Below the pieces are notes generated by a model. It was not told the origin of the DNA. It did not search any database and saw only the letters and a list, made by a program, of their open reading frames with translations. Shown in pieces: positions 21,573 through 32,559 of a stretch of 64,000 bases of DNA; the first letter of the stretch is position 1, and each line of letters starts with the position of its first letter. This stretch comes from Marsupella aquatica (lineage: Eukaryota > Marchantiophyta), in NCBI GenBank assembly GCA_973895155.1, contig OZ316895.1, positions 992,001 to 1,056,000 of the forward strand, written 5' to 3'. The position numbers and the translations under genes were made by a program.

Positions 21573-21949
21573 TCCTAAACTATAATACAATGTTGTGCCC
21601 TTTTTTGCAGTAGTCGTCGTTTAAAAATGCAGGGCCATTTTGCGTGAAAAATGAAACGGCAAAAAATGAAGGAATAAAGCCCAAAACAAATCACTGCAAC
21701 CCTTTGCCGCAAAGCTGCAACCCTCTAATGCTGCTTGCAGCTCTGCGACCTTCTGTCGGCTGCGTTAGACTCTCCCCTTGCCGCACCTCGATGAGCAAGG
21801 CCAGGCATCGGGCGCCCTCCTCCCAACCCTGCAACGCGGCCCTGCCCTCCGGATTTCAGTCCAGGCGTTTTCAACACCGGTTTCAGGTCCAGGCGCCCTC
21901 AACTTTGTCAAATAGGTGTCTTTAAACTTAGCCAACACAGGCCCTAAGT

Positions 21950-22425
21950 GACCTGATTCTCATGGTTCCCACTCCCCGCCAAGCCTTCGACCTTGCCGTG
22001 ATCACTTGCCACTCAGTTTAACACTCAAAGACACATTGGTTGGGGGCCAAAATATTGAGACCAATTGTGGTCCGGGGGTGGCAGGTCCCCAGAAGCATAT
22101 ATGAGGGGACCACCTCCTCTCAAACATCCAAGTTGGAAAGTCACACTAACCACACCACCACCCCAAGGGGGAATGGCATTGGCAAGCAAGGAGCCGAGTA
22201 AACATGGATGAGGTTACCAAAGGGTTTCCATGCAAGGGGTAGAAAATTTGTGCTGCTGAAAAGTCGGCCAACCCGTGCCATCGCCCCAAGGGGTCTTGGC
22301 ATTGGGGCGGCAAAAGCCAAGTAAGCGGTCGTGGCAACTTTAAGTGAAACACTTAAAGTAACCAAAAATCTGGGGTTACCAATGGGGTTGGGGAATGTAA
22401 GGGGTAGGAAATGTGTGTCGTTGAA
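21950..22425 (+). repeat. Internal Helitron block shared with 60.7-61.3 kb
   Basis: This block shares long near-identical runs with 60,715-61,315, such as GGGGGCCAAAATATTG, GAGGGGACCACCTCCTCTCA and ACCACACCACCACCCCAAGG. Both blocks contain an internal repeat of roughly 180 bp beginning GGTTACCAA(A/T)GGGG. Both also end in GTGACAATC, after which this copy enters the helicase and the other goes straight to the tail. Confidence 0.85.
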
Positions 22426-22778
22426 AAGTGACAATCAATAGTCGTGTCATAGAGGCGCGGGTTCTTGCAGGCAAACATGCAGGGAACATAACGTTCATAC
22501 CACGTATTCCGTTGGCGTTAGACGAGAGACTTGTTTTCAGCCTACAAAGAGTCCAATTCCTGGTTCGAGTGGCATATGCCATGACTATCAATAAGGCACA
22601 GGGTCAGACTGTAGAACATGTAGGATTACAACTTTCTAAGTTGGTTTTCAGTCATGGTCAATTGTATGTTGCCTTTTCAAGGGCAACATGTCCTACAAGG
22701 ATAAAAGTGTTACTTCCAGATAGTGAAGATGGAGAAGCAAAGTTGACCAAAAATGTTGTATATGAAGTTCTCTACTAA
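22426..22778 (+). pseudogene. Helitron PIF1-like helicase, C-terminal fragment
   Basis: About 117 codons are open to a TAA at 22778. Recognisable helicase motifs are YAMTINKAQGQTVEHVGL and HGQLYVAFSRAT (SF1B motifs V and VI region). Before them stands GKHAGNITFIPRIPL, which is typical of plant Helitron helicases. The fragment begins abruptly at the junction with the repeated non-coding block, so the rest of the protein was lost by deletion or rearrangement. No start codon context is present. Confidence 0.9.
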
Positions 22779-22939
22779 ATCAATAAAGACCTCATAATAT
22801 TGTGTATTCTTTCAAAATATTTTATTGTGTGAATGTTGTTCTTTCACTTTTGTACTTAACAACATCTTTTACCTCACAAAGTCTTTGACTAATGACATAT
22901 TTTACTTATCTACCATATTGTACTTACAACATTGTTATA

Positions 22940-23260
22940 CTTAACCAAAAAAAATTCTCAACAACATATTGGGCGACATGACATCTTTTTTCCCAACGAC
23001 CTCTTGGGCGACACAACATCTTGGGCAACACGACATCTTTTCTCTCATCAACCTCTTGGTCAACAAGACATCTTTTCTCTCAACGACCTCTTGGCTGACA
23101 CGACATCTTTTCTCTCCACAACCTCCTGGCCGACACAACATCTTTTCTCTCAATGACCTCTTGGCCGACACGACGTCTTATCTCTCAATGACCTCTTGGC
23201 TGACACAACATCTTTTTTTCTCAATGACATTTTGGCCGACACAACTTCTTTTGTGCAACG
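22940..23260 (+). repeat. Degenerate repeat in the Helitron 3' region
   Basis: Variants of CGACACAACATCTTTTCTCTCAACGACCTCTTGG recur about every 33-36 bp up to the 3' end. The same kind of tail is seen at 26.5-27.4 kb and, shorter, at 61.4-61.5 kb, so it is a family feature. The open frames here on both strands are repeat artefacts. Confidence 0.8.
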
Positions 23261-23502
23261 CATGGGTATTGAGCTAGTTCTAAACTATTATACACTATTG
23301 CACCCTTTTTTGCCATGGTCGTCATTCAAAAATGCAGTGCCAAGAAAAAGGTAATCAATTAACAGAAGGGATAAAACCAAAAACAAATTAAATATAGAGT
23401 GGACCAAAAGGACAGGAAATCTTTTCACACAAAAGGAAATCAAATGGTGGAAACAAAAGACAAAAAATGGAACTAACCCTCTTACATGCACGAGTATCAA
23501 GG

Positions 23503-23718
23503 AGAAACAGACTCTACCCTCATAGATATACAAGAAAACAATATTGAGTGCATGGTGTAATCATGAGTAAAAATTAATTGAGTAAAGTCAAGCACAATAA
23601 CTTATTTGGTAGAAACAAACTCTACCCTCATAGATATACAAGAAAACAATATTGAGTGCATGGTGTAATCATGAGTAAAAATTAATTGAGTAAAGTCAAG
23701 CACAATAACTTATTTGGT
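23503..23718 (+). repeat. 108-bp tandem duplication
   Basis: Two units starting AGAAACA(G/A)ACTCTACCCT begin at 23503 and 23611, and a third start at 23719 diverges at once. The two units are almost identical (ATATACAAGAAAACAATATT, TTAATTGAGTAAAGTC), so the duplication is recent. Confidence 0.92.
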
Positions 23719-24739
23719 AGAAACAAACGCTGGGATGGACTGCTCCCTTGTCCCCATCTATCCCCATGGACTGTGAGAAGGGGCACACCGTGTTGCACCT
23801 AATTATGAGACAACCCAACTATAAATGGATGGTAAACGCTCTCATTAATTGCTTACCTACATTTTTGTCCCTCTACAAACATTATGTGCTCACCTCAAAG
23901 TCAAATTGAGAATGTCAATGAAATGGAATGAAAATACACATTTCAAATCTTCCGCATCTCCACTGTGGCAAAGTACAAGCGCTCCTTGTAACAAGAGCCA
24001 CACTCTCAAAAAAATAGGATTCATTCACAGTACTCCCCCAAAAAACTCAAGTAGCACTATAGCAATAAATTAGTCAAAGAATTATTTGAAACAAGAACAA
24101 TGGTCTGTCAAAAATAGTATTCAGCAATTGCTTTTGCAAATTAAAATTTCCTTTAGCTCCACAATGAAAACATTTATTCAATCCCGGTAACAAGAACAAT
24201 GTTATATAAGATACAAGATTATGTAAACAGATTTCTGAAAGTAGTGTAGTCATTCCGCAAAGTGTCAATGCCCTAGAATATTTTAAAAATGTGTTGAAGA
24301 ATATGAATCCATTCTAAATATTGAGGTTATTTGGGAATTAGATTTGCCCCATAGCCTCCCTTGGTGAGAATTGTTCATTTGGTTCATGAGTCATTGTGTT
24401 GCTTGCTTCCCTTTTAGCACGGCTTACAAACATTAAAAAATATGTTTGGGTAAATTAAATTCATTTGGTATTTTACCATTGAGCAAATTACTTGAGGCAG
24501 TATGAGTAAAATGTGAAGCATTCATAAACCATAGAGGCCAAATCAGGTATTTATATAAGGGCCTAAATGTACTTTATATTTTTAATGAACTCTATTTGGG
24601 GCGAAGCCTTCAATTAAAGTGCTTTGGCCTCTGACAAAATATCTTTTAGACGAATCCCCAAGCAATCCCCCACAGAAAAAAATATTAGGATCGAGCTCGG
24701 ATTCTTTCTTCCGGAGGGAAGGGCGCACGAGGATGGCTT

Positions 24740-25550
24740 CAGGCCAATCCAGTCATTCCTCATTTGCGGATATCTTCAGCAGAGTTCTCCACATCCATGC
24801 GTCTTTGTATGGGGCTGCCCCACCCACTTCTTGCAGGTTTACCTCCTTCTTGCACTTGTGGGAAGCCTTGTGATGCCACATGTGTTCATCTTCTTTGGTG
24901 CAGTTTGGGAGGTGAAACCATTATTGTCCACGACGCTGTGCAAGATGCAACTGCTCGGGTTCTCTTTGGCTCTTTGGTATGCGTGCGGCGGGAGGTGGTA
25001 CTCGAGTTACCTGGTCCTCCATCACAACGGTTACGGGTGGATCTTACCATGGTCGGTGAGGGTCAACGTACTTTGGCGGATGTAGTGGTGACAAACTCAT
25101 TGCGCCAAGACATCATTGGGATAGCAGCAACAACGGTAGGGGCAGCAGCGTCACGTGCGGCAACAACGAAGCAGGCCAAATATGTTGCACGAGCTTCATC
25201 CGACAGCTTCCTCCCCCTTGCTCTGGAGCTATTCGGGCATCTTCATCCTCAGTTTGATGGGCTTCTTCGGCAAGCTGCACGAGATGTTCATGGCCGAATG
25301 GGCCCCACCGGACCCCCCGCTATCTGTTTTGACCACGCACTTTCGCCACCGCATTTCAGTCACCTTACAACGTGCTCAAGTTCGGGCCATCTATTGTCGA
25401 TCTCTTATAGTGGGTGCTAGTGTGCCTCCGCAGCGGCTAGCTCCCCTAGAGGATGTTCCAATCCCACTTGCCGATCTAGTTTTGACCCTTGATGTGGACT
25501 TTTTGCCTTATTTGCTAGAAATGATGAGGACCTCGGTCCGTTTGGGTTAG
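24740..25550 (+). pseudogene. LINE C-terminal tail: zinc knuckle and R2-like endonuclease
   Basis: The +2 frame reads MRLCMGLPHPLLAGLPPSC, then a Cys-Cys-His-Cys cluster (CTCG...CVHLLWC), an HD motif (IVHDAVQDATARV), LRVDL and LADVVVTN. After a frameshift near 25,300 the +3 frame continues with HRISVTLQRAQVRAI. Block for block it matches the tail of the RT-containing element at 28.1-30.7 kb. The order CCHC, HD, (P)D-L-x, D-V-x-V follows the restriction-like endonuclease of R2-type LINEs. The RT part is missing. It lies within the proposed second Helitron. Confidence 0.75.
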
Positions 25551-26439
25551 TTTTAGTCCCCCTTTCTTGGTTTTTAGGGGTTCCCTATTGCTCATTTCTA
25601 GTTCCTCTTTCTTGGTGTTTAGAGGTTCCCTTTTGCTCACTTCTTTTAAGTTTGGTTTTGTCCACTTCAGCCCTCTTTTGTTTGTTCATGTGTACTCTAT
25701 TTGGTCCCTTTCTATAAAAAGTGTGTATATATTTTTTATTTTTTTAGACATGAGTGAGGACAGAGTTCGTGACAGGGAAAATCTTTGGACAGAAGTGATG
25801 CTTTGGTCTTTGACACTATTTTGTATGGACAAAAAAGTTCTGTGTGGACAGAAAAGTAAACACTAGTATCCATGCATATTTATATGTTTTAACCTAGTCC
25901 ATCCAAGTTTCATTTATCCATGGGGGCTTCATGGACAACCTACCAGTCCATCTGGGCTATAAGTTCTATTTGGTACAAGGAGGGGAAAAGTCACTATAAT
26001 ACCATATGCTCTAAAAATTGTACATTTACAAACTCAAGACAAAATAAGAACAAATTTTAGCCATCAATTGAAAATTTGTTTTTCTGCAACTACTGGATTC
26101 ATCCATACCCGTATTAATCTCAATTACCTCTGCCCAAGCTACCCATAGCCTACCCAAACTTAACAAAGATAACAAATTAATTTAATATTAATTAAAAACT
26201 AATTATTAAAATTGAGTTTTAAAGAATTGGATATTTATTAGACTTAAAGTTTTGGGAAAAACTTGAGTATAAATAAAATATATACAATATTAATTTCTCT
26301 AAAAAATTATAATTATAAAACAATTTTTTTCTCATTTGGTTGTGCTTGGACTCTATGCTGCGGTGACCATTATCTTGCGTTTCCAATTTCTATGTGCAAT
26401 ACACGAGTTGTTGAACAGCACCACAACAACTCTACCTTG

Positions 26440-27445
26440 CCTTGACATATTTTTCTCATCTCGCCTCACATTGACATATTTCTCTCACCACGGCAATTTG
26501 TTTCTCACCCTCGACATCTTTTAGGTCCTTGATTTTTGTTTCTGTCCTCCATATAATTTCTCACCTGACTCGACATCTTTTTCTCACCTTCACATCTTTT
26601 CTCACATTGACATCTTATATAAGTTTTCTCATCTTAACATCTTTATCTCACCTCAACACCTTTCCCTCACCTTTGACTCGCATCTTTTCTCTCCTCAACA
26701 TCTTTTCCTCATCTTTACATCTTTTTTTCACCTTGACTTCTTTACCTCACCTCAACATCTCTTTTTCTCATTGAATTGACATCTGTTTTCACCTTGATAT
26801 CTGACCTTTTCCTCACTTTCACATTTTTATCTCACCATAATATCTTTCTCTCATCTTCACATATTTTTCTCACATTGCCATCTTTTCTCTCCTTGACATA
26901 TTTTTTGCTTGACTTTTTTTTTCAGTTGCTCGACATCTCTTTTTCTCATCAACATCTTTGTTCACCTTGACATCTTCTCCTCACCTTGACATCTTTCCTC
27001 TCCCTGGACATCTTTTTCTCACTTCAACTTATTTTTCTCACCGCACCATCGTTTGTGCAACTTTGTCTTAATGACATATTTTTTACTTAACGACAACTTT
27101 TCTCTTAACAACATCTTGGGCAATGTGATGTCTCTTTTCTTAGGTACATCTTGGGTGCCACAACATATTTTTTCTTAGCGATATCTTTTTTCTTAAGGAC
27201 ATCTTGGACGACACCACATCTTTTTTTTCTTAACGGCATCTTAGGCGACACAACATCTTTTTTTCTTAACGACATCTTGGGCAACACAACATCTTTCTTC
27301 TTAATGACATCTTGGGGGACGTAACATCTTTTTTTCTTAACGACATCTTGGGTGACATAACATCTTTTTTTTCCTAATGATATCTTGGGCAACACAACAT
27401 CTTAACGACATCGTTTTTCTTCACGACATCTTTTGTGCAACTCGC
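26440..27445 (+). repeat. Kilobase of degenerate 'CTYRACATCTTTT' repeats
   Basis: Words such as CACCTTGACATCTTTT, CTCAACATCTTT and later TTAACGACATCTTGGGCAACACAACATC recur throughout at irregular 12-40 bp spacing. The strand is strongly pyrimidine-biased. The second half matches the tail of the Helitron at 22.9-23.27 kb. Open frames on either strand here are by-products of the low-complexity sequence. Confidence 0.8.
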
Positions 27446-27459
27446 GGGTATTGAGCTAG

Positions 27460-28090
27460 TCTATACTATAATTTGCCATCAAAGTCTAGGGTTCATGACT
27501 TCCTTGGAGTGAAGCCATGGGCCATAATCTATCTAGTAACAGGAAATTTTTATAGCTAGACTCTAGCTGTTCATAGATACTACAAGGAGTCTTCCTGTGC
27601 ATACTCGGTAGTACTCAGGCTGGTGGTTGTAATAATGTCTAGTCTAAGAAGAGAGCCCTGAATCGTAAACAATAAACAAGTAAAAGAGGGAACAGTTTTT
27701 TCTGAAGAAAGGCAAGAGAGGCAACACAGTGGACTCTCCTGGCTATGGTCTTCAGTTTTTCCTTTCTTTTCTCCCCTTCATTTGGTCTCACGCTTTTAGA
27801 ATTTTGTCTCCTCCTTTGGCACATTTTGTCCTATAAGAAAGGTTAAACAAGTACGTTGCCAAGGAAAGCCGACACTATGAGAGGATACCTTGTTTCCGTT
27901 TGATTCTGACAAGAGACTAAAGCTGACATGGACCACCTCATTTGACCAGATACTCTCATGGACCACCCTCACCTGCATTGCCCACTTCAAAATGTTACAT
28001 GTTACTGAGATAACACTTTTCTTTCATACAGTGCTCATCTTGTGGGTGTCACAATTGTACTTGGTCCATCTCAGTCTAACTCAAACTTTG
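27460..28090. other. Unassigned, possible Helitron start at its left edge
   Basis: It begins with the Helitron-like TCTATACTATAATTTGCC. The remainder has no recognised coding sequence. G+C content rises abruptly at about 28,090, where the LINE coding sequence begins. Confidence 0.4.
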
Positions 28091-28103
28091 CCAGTGCCTT
28101 CTA

Positions 28104-30600
28104 TTGGGGCAGGCGGGGGAGTTTTCTCGGGCCGCCCGCTCCTTGGTCCCCCTCTCCCCCTCTCCTCCTTCAGCCGAGACCGTTCTTGCCTTACGGTCTC
28201 TTCATCCCCCGGCTGCATCCGAGGTTCCTTGTTTTCTCGGGAGCTTTACCCCCAAGACCGAGTTCTCCCTATCCCGTGAGGTGTTCTCCTCTGTCTTCCT
28301 TCATCTACCCCGCCTATCTACGGGCGGGATTTCTGGGATGAGGTTCGAGCACCTACGCGATTGCTTTTGTCCCAACGACTCGGCATCTGGTTTTTCTGAG
28401 TTGTTCCAGGTCTGTGCCCATGTAGCGGGGGGCCGTATTCCTCCTGTGGTCGCTCGGCTTTTGGGGGCCCGTCGGCTTCTGGCTATGGCCAAAGAGACTG
28501 GGGGTGTCAGGCCCTTGGCCATCGGGGAGGTCTTGTTCCGCTTGGTGAGCTGTTGTGTTTGTCTGCAAACTCGGGCTCCCTTTTCATCACATTTTTTTCC
28601 TCACCAGTTTGGAGTGGCCACCCCCGGCGGTTGCGAGAGTGTGGTGCATGGCCTTCGTGCCATCTTGGATATCCACCCCGACTGGGCTGTCATTCAGGTG
28701 GATGTGGCTAACGCATTCAACTCTGTATCCCGTCGGGTCATGTTTGAGGAGTTGCGGGCCGCTGGAGGGGAGATCGCATCCCTCATCCCCTTTGCCCGGG
28801 CCTTCTATGGGGGCCCCGACCCCCCTGGTTTACCCTGACCATCTTGTTCCTGGGTCCTATGTGACCATCTCATCCGAGTCCGGGACTAGGCAGGGTGACC
28901 CCCTTGGTGGAGCGTTGTTTGCTATGGGGCACCTTCGTGCTATTCGTGCCTCTTTGGCTGCCTTCCCGGGTTGCATGTTTCCTTCTGTTGCGGATGACAC
29001 TCACATTGTTGCCCCGGTCTCGCTTGTTGGGGACGCCTTTGTGGACCAGCTTGCCCTCATTGGTCCTTCAGTTCAGCCTTCGAAGTGTGGGGTTTGGTCT
29101 CGTCTCCCCCTCCCCCACTCTTTCACCCCACCTCTTGGTATATCCATTCGGCTCGAGGGCATTAGAGTCCTTGGGGTGCCTTTCGGGGGAGCGGCCTTTG
29201 AGCAGGATTTTCTTCTAGCGGCCCTGTCCCAGGACGTTTTGCATATTGACCAGTTGGCGTCCTTGGGGGATGCCCAGATCTCCTTTTTGATCCTGGTCCT
29301 ATGTTTTGTTCGGCGTCCTTCCTATCTTCTCCGGACAGTCCCTCCTACCGCGATGTTCCTGTCCTTACTCTCTTCATTTGACACCACTGTGATGAGAGTC
29401 TTTGGTCACCTCATTGGTCCGGGAGCCCTTGATGGAGAGGATGGTTCTTTTGCGGCTAGGTAGGCTGCGTTACCCCCATCAGGAGGTGGTATGGAGTGGC
29501 CTCGGCAGTGGACATTGCCCCTTGCGCGTTTCTTGGTAGTTGGGCGTAGGTGGCCCCTGCCCTGGCCTCACGTTTCATTGTGGACCTTCGGCCTATCCTC
29601 TCTGACTCGGTCATGGGAGTGGAGAACGGAGCTCTCCCTTTTCAGGTCCAGCTTCGTCATGCACGGTCATTATTGCCGGAGGACGTGCAGAGCGTGGTCC
29701 CTGCTTTCGAGGGAGTTGTTTTGGACAGCCCGGATCGAGTCCAACAGGTGATTTCTGATCGCATGCACCGACACACCCTTTCCAGCATGCTTTCTGAGGC
29801 ACCCTCGGATTTGGTACGGGCACGTCTTTTATCCGGTTCGGGCGCTGGTTCGGGGGCTTGGCTATCGGCGAGTCCTCTTTGGGCCCCCTTTCGTATGAGT
29901 TCTTTTATTTTTACCACATCCACGCGCCTTCGGTTGGGTCTTCCTCACCCCTGCCTCTTGGGTCAGCCCACTTGCGTCCGTGGAGCGCCCCTTGATGGGC
30001 AAGGCATTCACATTCTCAGGTGCGGTCATGGTAGTGAGAGGACTGCGACCCACGACAACATTCGGGACGTGGTGGCGGCCATTGCCCGTGATTCTGGTTA
30101 CCATGTCATGATGGAGTAGAGACATGTGTTACCTCCACGGGATGGGGTTTCTGATCGTCGTCGGGCAGATCTGGTATTCTCTCGCGCTGGTGTTCGTGCC
30201 CTTGGGGATGTCGTTGTTGCTGATCCGACTAGTGGGGCCAACGTGGCTTCGGCAGCTCATGTACCAGGCCATGCCGCCGCGAGGGCAGCTCGGCTGAAGG
30301 AGGAGGCCTATGCTGTGCGGTACCCCGGGGACCTCTTCTATCCGTTTGCCGTGGAGGTCTTTGGGGCGTTACACCCATCCTTTGACCGTTTTCTTCGCTC
30401 TTGCGCAGTTCAGTACGTCGAGCGGAGGCCCTATCCCCCCCGTGTCGGTCATCACTGCATTCTTTAGACAGAGGGTGTCTGTTGCGCTTCAGCGGGCACA
30501 GGCGTTCACTATTCTTCGTAGGGGGAGGTTGTTGGTCTTAGGGCCGCTAGTAGGATTCCTTTGCTTGACCCCCCCATGCAGTTCACACCAGAGCTTTACC
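28104..30600 (+). pseudogene. LINE with reverse transcriptase and R2-like endonuclease tail
   Basis: The +3 frame to 28,838 carries RT block 1 and the first catalytic motif (GVRPLAIGEVLFRLVS, FGVATPGGCESVVHGLRA, QVDVANAFNSV). After a frameshift near 28,830 the +1 frame continues with SGTRQGDPLGGALFAMGHL and the catalytic SVADDTHIVAP, and ends at 29,463. The +3 frame from 29,550 has the finger-like TCVRG...GIHILRCGHG, then ATHDNIRD and GYHVMME. An in-frame TAG at 30,117 is followed by DRRRADLVF and LGDVVVADPT, the PD-(D/E)XK-like core. One more frameshift leads to RQRVSVALQRAQAF. Tail order and spacing resemble R2-clade elements, not AP-endonuclease L1 elements. It is G+C-rich compared with its surroundings, and at least four lesions make it inactive. 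Confidence 0.8.
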
Positions 30601-31480
30601 AGGCTCTCCAGTTTGCTGATAGGTAGGCGTTTGGGTTCCTGTCTTTGGGTTTGCTTTTCTTGGCCCCTTGGTGGTCTCCCCCCTTGATTGGGTCTTTTGC
30701 GTGAGGGATCATGTCTCCCGGTTCGGCGCCCTCTGTTTTTTGGCCGTTTGATATATAGGACTCAAACAAGCATCACCTTCTCCGCTACGTTCCATGGGGC
30801 TGGGAGGACTGAGTATGGATATTGTCAGAAATTTTAGGCCAATAAGATAGCAACTCTTCCAAGGACTGAGAGAAGTACAAAGACTGTAATAGGGAGTATG
30901 ATTTTGCCTCACACTCCCAGTTAAACTGCAGGGGTACCCCTTGCCCCTATATAGGAACAATATAAGGTATTGTTATTGGCTCCTAAGCTAAAATTCATAT
31001 ATTTAAAATATTGTGTACACCTTGGCATACAGTGTATTTGGGGCCCAGGGGTGTCAGAGGGAGTGATCCTACCCCTGGCCCATGAAACCTGGCCCTTAGT
31101 ACGATGGTGGAGATCAGAAAGTTATGCTGCTCCTTCCCAGCAAGCCACCCTTTTGTTTCGTAGAGTATCTATATATATTTTATTAAAGCAAGAAGCCGCG
31201 TTGTCCTTCCTGGAAGGAATTGAGTACTGGGAACACTCTTCAGTTGTCTCACCATCCTGTGCCTGTGACGAGCAGTGACAAAATTACGCCAATAGAACTG
31301 TGACAGGTGTAAATCTGACTCAGATGTAGGGTGATCGATGGACAGCTACTGTGGTTGCAGTACCTTAACAGCCAAGCTCAGGAATACTTGACCACAGCCC
31401 ATGCACTGCAGGTAGTGGAACGACTCAGGTACAGTGGGTACCGTGTACCATTGTGGTCCTGGACTGTAAGGGGCCTCCAC
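30601..31480. other. Intergenic after the LINE
   Basis: No gene is recognised. The 3' end of the LINE is probably near 30,700, but I found no convincing target duplication or tail. Confidence 0.45.
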
Positions 31481-32555
31481 TGTACAGTGTAATAAGTGCA
31501 GGTTCCTAGGAAGAACCCCAAACCTACACTTATCCACCGGATTCACTACAGTCTACTGGGAATAAGTGCACCGTGGTGTGTAAGTGCATTCCTTGGGTAA
31601 CTGCAGGCTTATTTTGTAATCCCATGATGATACTTTCTTCAGTAAATGCACCAAAAAATGCACTGTTTAAATGCAGTTAAAGATCACTAAAAGATAACTA
31701 CATAAGTGCATATTCATCTATAAGAGTGCACATGCATATATTAGAAGCATTTCTGGATAAGTGCATCTGACAACCATGTACAATAGTTTCATGCACTTAT
31801 CCATTTGATTCCTGCAATATGAGAGTTCCGGGTACAAGGAGTCTGATGTGCTTGACCTGACAAGCACATACATGAAAGAAGAGAAAGGAGCAACATCAGC
31901 ATATTTTATTTTAATTGGACCCAATACTAGTATGAAGCAATTTTTAATTATGATTAAGTGTATGAGCAATTTCACATGCACTTATTGGATAGTGCATCAT
32001 GCATATATGGATAAGTGCGTGAATGATATCCCATGCACTTATTGCATAATGCATCATGTGGATAAATGCAACCTTGGGCTGTCTTGTCTTCTGGGGAGCC
32101 TGCACTTAGACAAGGTAGACTATATAAGTGTAAGGGATATCATTATTGCACCGTATGTGTATGGTTGTACTACCCCATTAGTGCAGGCAATTCACATCTG
32201 CACCTACTCATATGTGCTGTCAGGTCACACAGTACTCCTCGTATACTTAGCCTGCATATTGCATGATTCAAGTAGATAACTGCATGAAACCACTTTACGA
32301 AATTGTCTGTTGCACATATCCAGAGATGTTACTAACATATGCACTAATTGACGCATATATTAGAATTATGCAAAATGTTTTGGTGCATTTACTTCGACCT
32401 TCTGGTCCCCCTTGGGTGGTGCTCCTTTTTTGGGCCCCCCGTTTTGTAGTTTGGCCATTTGAATGGATTTCGTTTGGTTTTTTCGAGGAAACTAAAATAA
32501 AAATGTTTTGGTGCATGTATGATATGAGAGAGCGTGCACTTATGCACTTGGGCTG
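31480..32555. repeat. Cluster of TGCACTTA/TAAGTGCA motifs on both strands
   Basis: At least a dozen copies of AAGTGCA or its complement, often as GGATAAGTGCA or ATGCACTTATCC, occur in about 1 kb at irregular spacing in both orientations. Examples lie near 31,492, 31,563, 31,705, 31,757, 31,792, 31,976, 32,014, 32,034, 32,101 and 32,537. There is no fixed period, so this is not a simple satellite. The pattern is like subterminal binding-site clusters of some DNA transposons. No transposase or clear terminal inverted repeat was found with it. Confidence 0.6.
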
Positions 32556-32559
32556 CAGA

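Larger units (their letters stand above)
21573..23277 (+). mobile_element. Helitron with only the end of its helicase gene
   Basis: The left end reads A|TCCTAAACTATAATAC (TC at 21573), a typical plant Helitron start. The right end reads GTGCAACGCATGGGTATTGAGCTAG|T, with the TGC-aac-GCA mini-hairpin and terminal CTAG at 23274-23277, inserted between A and T. Inside are a non-coding block shared with 60.7-61.3 kb, the last ~117 codons of a PIF1-type helicase, and a tail of degenerate 'caacatctttt' repeats. Rep and most of the helicase are missing, so it is non-autonomous. Confidence 0.8.
23279..27459 (+). mobile_element. Candidate second Helitron, abutting the first
   Basis: Directly after the first element stands TCTAAACTATTATACAC (TC at 23279). 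It continues with words matching the first element's left end (GCACCCTTTTTTGC, TCGTC, AAAATGCAG). The next matching right end is GTGCAACTCGCGGGTATTGAGCTAG at 27,435-27,459, again preceded by the 'acatctttt' repeats. If these are its ends, the element is 4.18 kb with no helicase of its own and has taken up a LINE tail. It could instead be two overlapping partial elements. A further Helitron-like start (TCTATACTATAAT) begins at 27,460. Confidence 0.55.

Noticed and set aside
22932-27395. Frames made of repeated 'TSFLST' or 'KKRCYVPQDV' words
   Set aside because: Translations of the Helitron-tail repeats, open on both strands.
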